A stretch of 64,000 nucleotides of DNA. It comes from Pseudomonas gessardii (lineage in GTDB: Bacteria > Pseudomonadota > Gammaproteobacteria > Pseudomonadales > Pseudomonadaceae). The notes under the pieces were generated by a model, which worked only from the letters and a program-made list of their open reading frames with translations, was not told the origin of the DNA and searched no databases. Of this stretch, positions 36,732-44,268 are shown piece by piece. How positions within the stretch are numbered: position 1 is the stretch's first letter; every line of letters begins with the position of its first letter. The position numbers and the translations under genes were made by a program. The stretch is taken from assembly GCF_001983165.1 (NCBI RefSeq), contig NZ_MNPU01000004.1, positions 1 to 64,000 on the forward strand, read 5' to 3'.

Positions 36732-39466
36732 ACTCCGGTGACAAAATCTTCGGCAGGCTGCTTGGCCGCAGCAGCGTCCACGCCCTGGAGACGCCCGCCA
36801 ACCCGCCGCCCCCAGGCCTGCACATGCGCCTGGACCAGCAAGGCCATGTGCTGCAGATCAGCCGTGCGTTGCACCCACAACTGGCCTACCACCTCAGCGC
36901 CCAACCCCACCCGCTGTTGCGCGACCTGCTGTGCCTGCCCGGCGCCCTGAGCATCGAAGGCACCCCCGGCGACTGGCAGCGCCACAGCCTGGACCTGGAC
37001 TTTCAAGGCGCCGGCGACAACATCTTGCATACCCGTGGCTGGATCGAGCCGGATGGCGATGACTGGATCCTGCGCCTGCTGGATATCAGCGACCTGCTGA
37101 ACGGCCGGCAATTGGCCCAGCAGCGCGAACAGAACCATCAACTGGCCAGCCAGATGAGCGAGCAACTGCGCGTGTGCAGCCTGACGCGCCTGCCGCACGT
37201 GTTCAGCGAGCACCTGCACAGCCTGGCCCAGCGCTGGCACATTCCCTGTGTGGCGATGGTCCTGCTCGACGACCAGGACTGGCGGGTCTACAGCGGCTAC
37301 AGCGCCCACGATGCGCCGCAATTATGGGAGCCGGGCCAACGCCTCGGCACCTGCCTGGACAGCCTCAACGGCAACACCGCGCTGAGCCTGAAAACCCTCC
37401 AGGGCCGCAGCGAACACCCGCGCCTGTACAGCGTGTTTGGCAATGCCGAGGGCCTGCTGGTGCCCTATCGCGATAGCCAGGGCGTTGCCGCCTGGTTGCT
37501 GTGCGGGTTCTACAGCGGCCACCCCGACGTCAGCGAGCGTGACTGGCTGAACCTCGCCGCCGCCCTCGCCGCCCCCTTGCTCGGCCGCCTGCGCGAACAG
37601 CGTCATCACCAGCACCTGGAGCGGGTAGAAGCCTTGCAAGGCCTGCTCGGGACCGGCTGGTGGGAACTGCTGGCCAGTGGCGAGGAGATTCTGCTGGCGC
37701 CGCAACTGATGCGCAGCCTGAGCCCGGAAGATGCACCGACCCAACAAGTGCTGGCCAACTGGCTGGAACTGATCCACCCCGCCGACCGCCAGGAACTCAA
37801 CAGCCGCCTGCAAGACCTGCAGACCCTGGGCAAGCCCTTGTTGACCAGCGTGCGCCTGCAACGCAGCGACGCCAAGCAGAACCCCATCTGGTATCGGGTC
37901 CAGGGCCAGGTGCTGGGGGCCGGCGAGCAGCGGCGCTGGATCGGTTTCATGCTCGATATCAGCGACATCAAGAACCAGCAACTACAGGCCGCCGCCGCCC
38001 ATGCACGGCTGGACAACCTGATCGCCAGCTCCCCGGCGGTGATCTACGTGCAGCGCTACGTCAACGGTGCGCTGCACCCGGCCTTCTTCAGCGACAGCCT
38101 GCTGCCGCTGCTGGGCTGGACCCTGGCCGAATGCACCCACGACACCTCCGTGGAGTGGGTGCACCCCGAAGACCGCGACCTGTACTTCGAGCGCACCCGG
38201 CAATTGCTGCGCGAAGGCAGCGTGCGCAGTCGCTACCGTGTGCACGATCGCCAGGGCAATTACCACTGGTTGCTGGACGAAGCCAAGCTTTTGCGCGACG
38301 ACCTCGGCCAACCGGTGGAAGCCGTCGGCCTGTGGCTGGACGTCACCGAAGCGACCCTGGCGGCGCAACAGATCAAGGACAGCGAAGAGCGCTACCGCCT
38401 CCTCGTCGAAGACTCACCGGCGATGATCTGCCGCTATCGCCCGGACCTGACCCTGACCTTCGGCAACACGCCCCTGGCCAACTACCTGGAATGCACGCCG
38501 GCACAACTGCCGGGGATCAACCTGGGCCACTGGTTATCGGAGGAGCAACGCAGTGCCTTTGTAAAACGCATCGGCCAGTTGAGCCCGGAATTCCCGGTCA
38601 GTACGGCTGAGATCAGCCTGCAACTGCCGGGGCGCGCACATGCATGGTGGGTCTGGTCCGACCGTGGCGTATTCGACGAGCACGGCCAGTTGCAGGAAAT
38701 CCAGGCCGTGGGCCGCGACAACACCGAAGTGCGCCGCTCCCAACAACAACTGACCCAAAGTGCCAAAATGGCCACCCTGGGCGAGATGGCCACCGGCCTG
38801 GCCCATGAGATCAACCAGCCGCTGAACGTGATGCGCATGGCCATCGTCAATATGCTCAAGCGCCTGGGCAACGGCAACGTGCAGATCGACTACCTGACCG
38901 AAAAACTCCAGCGCCTCGACGCCCAGGTCCAGCGCGCGGCCAGGGTGGTGGACCATATGCGCGTGTTCGGCCGCCGCTCGGAGGTCGAGCAACAACCTTT
39001 CGACCCGGCCCAGGCGGTGGAAGGCACCCAGTCACTGCTCGGCGAAGGCCTGCGCGGCAAAGGCGTGGACCTGCGCATCACCCCCATGGACGGGCACGTG
39101 CAGGTCAACGGCCATGTCGATCAACTGGAACAGGTGCTGATCAACCTGGTGGTCAACGCCCGTGACGCGCTGATGGCGCGGCACGAAAAAAACCACGACT
39201 TGCGCCCATGGATCGCGCTGTACAGCGAACACGACAGCCGCCACATACGCATCTGGGTCGAAGACAACGGCGGCGGCATAGACGCGCGCTTGCTGGAGCG
39301 GATTTTCGAGCCGTTCTTTACCACCAAACCGATTGGCGTCGGCACCGGGCTGGGGCTGTCGGTGAGCTACGGCATTGTGGAAAACATGGGCGGACGCCTG
39401 AGCGTCGTCAACAGTGAGCATGGGGCGCGGTTTTGTGTGGAATTGCCGGTGGTGGGTGGGGGTTAG
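36728..39466 (+). CDS. pprA: PprA-like PAS sensor histidine kinase
   Basis: A 912-residue kinase, close to the length of P. aeruginosa PprA. An N-terminal GAF-like region (about 130-300) is followed by three PAS-like segments (about 300-420, 425-545, 550-670; e.g. SSPAVIYVQRY and DSPAMICRYR). Then come the H-box GEMATGLAHEINQPLNVM (H about 693) and an ATPase domain with EDNGGGID, FEPFFTTK and GTGLGLSVS. No membrane span is evident, so it is probably cytosolic. It should phosphorylate PprB. The start is taken as TTG at 36728, overlapping the tadE stop; an internal ATG about 40 codons later is the alternative. Its tail overlaps tadG by 3 bases on the other strand. Confidence 0.88.
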   Translation: MNSGDKIFGRLLGRSSVHALETPANPPPPGLHMRLDQQGHVLQISRALHPQLAYHLSAQPHPLLRDLLCLPGALSIEGTPGDWQRHSLDLDFQGAGDNILHTRGWIEPDGDDWILRLLDISDLLNGRQLAQQREQNHQLASQMSEQLRVCSLTRLPHVFSEHLHSLAQRWHIPCVAMVLLDDQDWRVYSGYSAHDAPQLWEPGQRLGTCLDSLNGNTALSLKTLQGRSEHPRLYSVFGNAEGLLVPYRDSQGVAAWLLCGFYSGHPDVSERDWLNLAAALAAPLLGRLREQRHHQHLERVEALQGLLGTGWWELLASGEEILLAPQLMRSLSPEDAPTQQVLANWLELIHPADRQELNSRLQDLQTLGKPLLTSVRLQRSDAKQNPIWYRVQGQVLGAGEQRRWIGFMLDISDIKNQQLQAAAAHARLDNLIASSPAVIYVQRYVNGALHPAFFSDSLLPLLGWTLAECTHDTSVEWVHPEDRDLYFERTRQLLREGSVRSRYRVHDRQGNYHWLLDEAKLLRDDLGQPVEAVGLWLDVTEATLAAQQIKDSEERYRLLVEDSPAMICRYRPDLTLTFGNTPLANYLECTPAQLPGINLGHWLSEEQRSAFVKRIGQLSPEFPVSTAEISLQLPGRAHAWWVWSDRGVFDEHGQLQEIQAVGRDNTEVRRSQQQLTQSAKMATLGEMATGLAHEINQPLNVMRMAIVNMLKRLGNGNVQIDYLTEKLQRLDAQVQRAARVVDHMRVFGRRSEVEQQPFDPAQAVEGTQSLLGEGLRGKGVDLRITPMDGHVQVNGHVDQLEQVLINLVVNARDALMARHEKNHDLRPWIALYSEHDSRHIRIWVEDNGGGIDARLLERIFEPFFTTKPIGVGTGLGLSVSYGIVENMGGRLSVVNSEHGARFCVELPVVGGG

Positions 39467-41475
39467 ATTACAAGGTAGGCGTGGCCAGATTGGCAGCTCA
39501 GGTTGGCGCCTACATCCACTTTATTTAGATCGACGCCTAAGGCCAGTAAGAGGGTGTTTATCAGCGAGTCCAGTAACGGTGTCAGTGTGGTTTTGATCGT
39601 ACTGATCAGCAGGGAAGTGACGCTATTGAGCGTGGTTCCAAGACCACCAATAAGATTGCCTAGCAAATTTTCGTTTCCGGGCTGCGGGCCATACATATTT
39701 AGAACAAGCCCCGCTGCTGCTCCCTTGGCAGGGTCCGTGAGCCCACTAACGATATTGCTGGTGGTGTAAGCGTAATAAAACGGTTGCTGCGAAATTTCCG
39801 GCAAATCGGGAGAGAGGTAAGTATGCGCAAGGTTTTTACTCCCTCCGACATCGATATTGGCAGATAACCCAATACCACCTCCTACAGAGGGAATACGGGC
39901 ATTGCAGTCATTGAATATCAGAAAGCGGCGGCATGACTCAGTACCGATATCAACAATCTTCAAGGGTTTCACAACCATCTGGGGCGGAGCTTGACTACTG
40001 CCGAAAATGCTGGATAAGCCGTCAACTTGACCCAGTTTCAGATTGACCAGCGAGGTATTGGTGCTGGTTGTCAGGCTTTTATTGGTAGGGCTTGCGCAGC
40101 TGTAGGCAGTTACCCAACTACTGGCGCTGGCAGCCTCTACCGCAATATCCACATGGACAGGCGGAGGCAGAATCTGCAGGTTGGGTGAAGTACACAGTGC
40201 ACCCAAACCACATGTCAGCGCATTGATCGCGCCCACAATATCAAGCTGTAGCAGCGCTCCCACCGTGTTTGCCAGAGGGCCCGCCAATCCGGTCACACCG
40301 TTCACCAAATCTAGGACCGTGTTCAGTACGGGCAAGTTGACCGAGAGCAGAACTCGTAGTTGAGACGTGCGCACATAGATGCGATTCGGACCGGTTTCAG
40401 GATTATGTCCTGCTGCTACAGCTTTGGCTGGATTGCCAACAGCAGATAATTGAGGCGGCTGTAAAACCTGAACCGTAGCGGTGATTTGCGCCACTCCAGG
40501 CAAGTCAATCGGGACACTTGCCAACAGGCCGTTTTTCTTGTTGGCCAGTTGCACAAAACCTTCGATCAGATCAAACACCCGCATGTTCACTGCCAGAGAC
40601 GCCACATCAGTGCCACTCGCAATCTGCAGAATATCGCCCAATACCACTTGAGTAGTACCCGCTGCCGTCTTGAGCGCTTTCAAGCCGACAATCGTTACAT
40701 CCGTGGTCAGGGTGTTAGTGGGATCCAATACATTGATCGCACTTTGAATTAACTGGCCGACACCGAGGGTATTGCCAAGAACTTCTGTATAACCAACCGC
40801 CGTCAGCCCCAGATCAAGCTTTAGTCGATCCAGATAATTCAGCAGAGAGATATTGGTATTAATCAAACCATTCCACCCGGCCACCGACAGGTTCAGTCCA
40901 CCGCCCAACAACCCGCCGAACAAAGCGTTGAGAACAGAAGCCTTGCTGGCTGAGTCCACAACCACGGCGGTGCTGCGGATTGTGAGTGCGGCCACTGGGG
41001 TCGCCAACGCCGCCACCGCCGTCGCACTCAAGGTCGTATTAGCGTTATACGTCCCACTGAACAACCTCCACACCCCGTTGGCGATACCGGTCGTGATCGT
41101 GTGGGTAGCGACAACGCGGATGGCTTCGTTCTTGGTGGCATCGACAGTAAAGACACGGATGTTGAGGGCATTGGTCAGCAACGTCCCGCAAGTCACCGCC
41201 AGTGCGCGGGAGCTGTCGCTGGCGACGACGGTGAAGCCGTTGCGGGTGGCATTCTGCTTGGCGTAATCGACGGCCGTGGTGCTGCCGGAACACTGCCCGC
41301 CACGGTTGGCGGCTTCCAGGGCGGCGGTGTCGGCAATGGCCTGCAGCTTGCGTTTTTCCAGGTACAGGCGGCCGCTATCGACCACCAGCAATAGAAACAC
41401 CAGGGCCAATGCCAGAGTGCTGGCGAATACCAGGCCGATTGCGCCACGCTGGCCAGAACGAAGTCGGGGAGACAT
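39463..41475 (-). CDS. tadG: TadG-like pilus protein (DUF2134)
   Basis: A 670-residue TadG-family protein. N-terminal TadE/G motif RGAIGLVFASTLALALVFLLLVVDSGRL (membrane anchor), a conserved segment LQAIADTAALEAANRGG, then a very long, repetitive, Leu/Val/Gly/Thr-rich periplasmic or surface region with 'GGLGTTLNSVTSLL'-like runs, and cysteine pairs near the C-terminus. Base composition falls after about 41040 (read from the start) compared with pprA, so the distal part may have been exchanged. In P. aeruginosa tadG sits beside pprB; here it is at the other end of the block, convergent with pprA. Confidence 0.8.
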   Translation of the reverse strand: MSPRLRSGQRGAIGLVFASTLALALVFLLLVVDSGRLYLEKRKLQAIADTAALEAANRGGQCSGSTTAVDYAKQNATRNGFTVVASDSSRALAVTCGTLLTNALNIRVFTVDATKNEAIRVVATHTITTGIANGVWRLFSGTYNANTTLSATAVAALATPVAALTIRSTAVVVDSASKASVLNALFGGLLGGGLNLSVAGWNGLINTNISLLNYLDRLKLDLGLTAVGYTEVLGNTLGVGQLIQSAINVLDPTNTLTTDVTIVGLKALKTAAGTTQVVLGDILQIASGTDVASLAVNMRVFDLIEGFVQLANKKNGLLASVPIDLPGVAQITATVQVLQPPQLSAVGNPAKAVAAGHNPETGPNRIYVRTSQLRVLLSVNLPVLNTVLDLVNGVTGLAGPLANTVGALLQLDIVGAINALTCGLGALCTSPNLQILPPPVHVDIAVEAASASSWVTAYSCASPTNKSLTTSTNTSLVNLKLGQVDGLSSIFGSSQAPPQMVVKPLKIVDIGTESCRRFLIFNDCNARIPSVGGGIGLSANIDVGGSKNLAHTYLSPDLPEISQQPFYYAYTTSNIVSGLTDPAKGAAAGLVLNMYGPQPGNENLLGNLIGGLGTTLNSVTSLLISTIKTTLTPLLDSLINTLLLALGVDLNKVDVGANLSCQSGHAYLVI

Positions 41476-41831
41476 CGAGCACTCCTTTGCCGGCGAACTG
41501 CCGAGCGCTTACTCTCCTGTAGTGAACAGCAGTGTAGACAAGGCTTGCAGGGGGCGCTGGCAAGTTGCCAGTTTGGCGACTGGCGGGAAGCCCAAGGGCA
41601 CACGCAACACCTGTAGCTGCGATGCGGGCATCTCGGGGTATCGGGTGTACCGAGGCGATCCCATCGCAGCCTCGCCGGGGCTCGACAGCTCCCACAAGGG
41701 AGCGGCGGCACCTGTAAATTTGTCTCAAGGAACACCGATCAAATGTGGGAGCTGTCGAGCCCCAGCGAGGCTGCGATGGGATCGCCTCGGTGTACCTGTT
41801 GCACCGCAGCACCCGCATCGCAGCGTGCCAC
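41476..41831. other. Gene-free spacer dominated by a long inverted repeat
   Basis: No ORF of merit. A large imperfect inverted repeat spans 41616-41824. Upstream of it (41476-41610) lies the probable tadG promoter/leader with an AGGAG-type box near 41480. Confidence 0.6.
41616..41824. repeat. Long REPIN-like inverted repeat (about 52-bp main arms)
   Basis: Main arms at 41645-41696 and 41744-41795 match over about 48 of 52 bases (TGTGGGAGCTGTCGAGCCCC...). Shorter outer arms GCTGCGATGCGGG / CCCGCATCGCAGC lie at 41616 and 41812. The 47-base centre shows no structure. The arm length and sequence differ from the standard REPs elsewhere in the window, pointing to a second palindrome family. Confidence 0.8.
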
Positions 41832-42389
41832 TTACCGTGGCGGGTAGTTGGACAGCACCTTGGTCACCGTCGCGCGGATCGCGGCGCTGCGGTCCTGTGG
41901 GTTGGGCGAGCTGCTCATCATCTGTTCGTCGCTGCCGCGCCACACCAGCTTGCCGTCCTTGCCGTCGAGCAGGTCGATCTGGAGGGTGGCGACCTTGTAG
42001 GTAACGTTGCGGGTTTCGTTGTACATCGGCGCGCCCCAATAGCCATTCCACGGGCCGCCCCAGGCGCCGCCGTAGTTGGTGGTGACTTGTTGCTGGCGGT
42101 CTTCGACGATCAGGTAGGCCTGCACGTTCACATCAGCCTTGGCCCCGGGGGCTGCCGGGCGCAGGCCGCGTTGGTCGAGCTGGTCGGCCACTGCCTGGCG
42201 GATGCGCTGTTCGGTCAGGTCGCTCTTGATCCGTGGATCGTCGGGGCGGTACTGCAACGCCGGATCTTTCCAGGCCCAGCTGCGGTAGGCGGCAAAGTCG
42301 CGGCTGGCGTCAAAGTCGTGGTTGACCTGATGGGTCTGGCATCCGCCCAGCAGCACGGCAAAAGCAAGCAAAGCGATACGACGCAACAT
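41832..42389 (-). CDS. DUF4136 lipoprotein (A)
   Basis: A 185-residue lipoprotein; lipobox LLGGC (cysteine 17). The mature part has the DUF4136 pattern: DFAAYRSWAWKD near the N-terminus, LTEQRIRQAVADQLDQRGL, an aromatic/glycine-rich centre (GGAWGGPWNGYWGAP) and DLLDGKDGKLVWRGSDEQM. Function is unknown; the family sits in the outer membrane/periplasm. A second family member follows directly upstream on the same strand. Confidence 0.85.
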   Translation of the reverse strand: MLRRIALLAFAVLLGGCQTHQVNHDFDASRDFAAYRSWAWKDPALQYRPDDPRIKSDLTEQRIRQAVADQLDQRGLRPAAPGAKADVNVQAYLIVEDRQQQVTTNYGGAWGGPWNGYWGAPMYNETRNVTYKVATLQIDLLDGKDGKLVWRGSDEQMMSSSPNPQDRSAAIRATVTKVLSNYPPR

Positions 42390-42434
42390 GGTAGTTCTCC
42401 AAAGGGCAAACCCAATCTGAGATGAGAATAGCTG

Positions 42435-43037
42435 TTAACTCGGAGGATACGCCGTCATGGCCTTCTGCACAGCCTGGCGCAAGGCATCGCCGCGTTCACT
42501 CAGGCTGCCCTGGCTGCCCGTTTCGGCGCTGGCGCTCCATACCGGCTGGCCCGTGCGAGCGTCGAACAGGTTGACGCGCACCACCACGACCTGCACTTCA
42601 TAGGTGCGCACGATCGGCACCGAGTTGTACATGCCGTAGCCGTTGCCATAGCGGTTGTAGCCACCGTAGCCATAGCCATAATCGTCCTGTACCTGGCGCA
42701 GGCGTTTCTCCAGATGCACATCGGCGCTGACCAGCAAGTCCGGCGCGCGCGGGCCATGCACCGGGCGCAGGCCGCGCTGATCGAGGGCGCCACTGACGGC
42801 TTCGGCGATCTGCGCAGGATCTGCCCAGGCCGAGCCCGCCGGCAACTGGCCGTTGCGCCAGGCCCAATTGCGGTAGGCGCCATAGTCGCGCACCGGCGCC
42901 GGATAGGCGCTGGCGTCAAAGGTGTTGGCCGCCTGGGCAGGCGCCGGCGGCATGGGTTTGGACGCCGCCACATACGGGTTGTGGCTGGAGCAGGCGCCCA
43001 GCCCCAGGCACAGCAGGATCAATGCACAGCGCTTCAT
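42435..43037 (-). CDS. DUF4136 lipoprotein (B)
   Basis: A 200-residue lipoprotein with lipobox LGAC (cysteine 16) and the same layout as its neighbour: [30 protein letters not shown], a Tyr/Gly-rich centre ([17 protein letters not shown]) and [17 protein letters not shown]. Tandem paralogues 45 bases apart, probably one transcription unit following cmoM. No function is known. Confidence 0.85.
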   Translation of the reverse strand: MKRCALILLCLGLGACSSHNPYVAASKPMPPAPAQAANTFDASAYPAPVRDYGAYRNWAWRNGQLPAGSAWADPAQIAEAVSGALDQRGLRPVHGPRAPDLLVSADVHLEKRLRQVQDDYGYGYGGYNRYGNGYGMYNSVPIVRTYEVQVVVVRVNLFDARTGQPVWSASAETGSQGSLSERGDALRQAVQKAMTAYPPS

Positions 43038-43061
43038 TTCGATCTCCGCAGACTGGGCCGC

Positions 43062-43811
43062 TTAAACCGGACGGCAGATCCAGTGCAAATAACGCCCAAG
43101 TCCGGCAAAGCTTGGGTGACGACGGTGAGCGAGTTCCATCTCCAACACGTCCTGCAAATGGGTACGGGCCTGGAATTCCATCGGCATATAGTCGTGGAAC
43201 ACCCGCACCCCGCTCTGGCTTTCGACCTGCCACAGGCCTTCAAGTTGCGCCGCCAGCTCCCGTGGGTCCAGGGGCTGTTGCGGGGTCAGGCTGTGTTTTT
43301 CGCCGGCCATGTCGTTCTTGCGCATCTTGCGAAAGTGCCCCTTGAGCAAGTTGCGGTAAATCAGCGCATCCCGGTTGTAGAACGCCAGGGACAACCAGCC
43401 CCCCGGCGCCGTCAACTGGTGCAGCACCGGCAGGATCGCGTGGGGCTCGGCCAGCCATTCCAGCACGGCGTGGCACAGCACCAGGTCGTAGGGCTCGGTG
43501 AGCTGGCCCAGCAGGTCCTGCCACGGCGCCTGGATGAACGTTGCACGCTGCCCCGCCTCGGCGAACCGCTGGCGAGCGCCCTCCAGCATCGGCTCGGCGG
43601 GCTCGGCCAAGGTCACCTGATGCCCGCGCTCGGCCAGCCACAACGACATATGGCCCAGGCCTGCGCCGATATCCAGCACGCGCAACGGCCGCGCCGGCAA
43701 AGCCTCGGCCAGGTCGGCCTGCAACACTGCCAGACGGATCGCGCCCTTGGCGCCACCGTAGATCTTCTCGGCAAAGCGCGTGGCCAACTGGTCGAAATGA
43801 CGATCACTCAT
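43062..43811 (-). CDS. cmoM: tRNA 5-carboxymethoxyuridine methyltransferase CmoM
   Basis: A 249-residue class I SAM methyltransferase. SAM motif I is VLDIGAGLGHMSLWLAERGH (about 49-68). CmoM-specific blocks shared with the E. coli enzyme are visible: AEKIYGGAKGAIRLAVLQADL, CHAVLEWLAEP, LSLAFYNRDALIYRNLLKG and GVRVFHDY. It methylates cmo5U34 of some tRNAs to the ester form. The start at 43811 overlaps the MazG-like stop by 8 bases (ATGAGTGA). Confidence 0.9.
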   Translation of the reverse strand: MSDRHFDQLATRFAEKIYGGAKGAIRLAVLQADLAEALPARPLRVLDIGAGLGHMSLWLAERGHQVTLAEPAEPMLEGARQRFAEAGQRATFIQAPWQDLLGQLTEPYDLVLCHAVLEWLAEPHAILPVLHQLTAPGGWLSLAFYNRDALIYRNLLKGHFRKMRKNDMAGEKHSLTPQQPLDPRELAAQLEGLWQVESQSGVRVFHDYMPMEFQARTHLQDVLEMELAHRRHPSFAGLGRYLHWICRPV

Positions 43812-44112
43812 GGCTAAACCGCCGCTCATTGTCGGCCAGCTTGGCGCTGACCACCTGGTTCATGTCCAGGCCCAGTTCGCCGCACAACAGCAGCAAGTAG
43901 AGCACGATGTCGCCCACTTCCTGGCCGGCATGGGCGAGTTGGTCGGCGGGTAACTGGCGCGACTGGTCTTCACTCAGCCACTGGAAGATCTCCACCAGCT
44001 CGGCCATTTCGACGCTGGCGGCCATGGCCAGGTTTTTCGGGCTGTGGAATTGTTTCCAGTCGTTGTTATCGCGGATGCGATGCATGCGTTCGGTAAGGTG
44101 TTCGAGATTCAT
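43804..44112 (-). CDS. MazG-like nucleotide pyrophosphohydrolase
   Basis: A 102-residue all-alpha NTP pyrophosphatase of the MazG/RS21-C6 (DCTPP1-like) group. The metal-binding pattern ExxE...ExxD is seen as SVEMAELVEIFQWL (about 33-46) and GQEVGDIVLYLLLL (about 63-76). It likely clears non-canonical dNTPs. Single-domain length is normal. AGGAG precedes the ATG; the stop overlaps cmoM, so both are on one message. Confidence 0.87.
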   Translation of the reverse strand: MNLEHLTERMHRIRDNNDWKQFHSPKNLAMAASVEMAELVEIFQWLSEDQSRQLPADQLAHAGQEVGDIVLYLLLLCGELGLDMNQVVSAKLADNERRFSHE

Positions 44113-44186
44113 GGGGCGCTCCTGAAGGGGTATAGCTTCGGGCTCAAAGGCGGGGATGGCAAATAAATTTACGGCGCTTGTCAGGG

Positions 44187-44266
44187 CGCTATCGCAGGCA
44201 AGCCAGCTCCCACATTTGGCGGTGTTTACAAATCAACATGGGGGAGCTGGCTGGCCTGCGATGGCG
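44187..44266. repeat. REPIN
   Basis: Inverted REP pair (CGCTATCGCAGGCAAGCCAG... and its partner ...CTGGCTGGCCTGCGATGGCG) with a short AT-rich centre. Located between mazG-like upstream region and the 3' end of pbpC. Confidence 0.85.
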
Positions 44267-44268
44267 GT

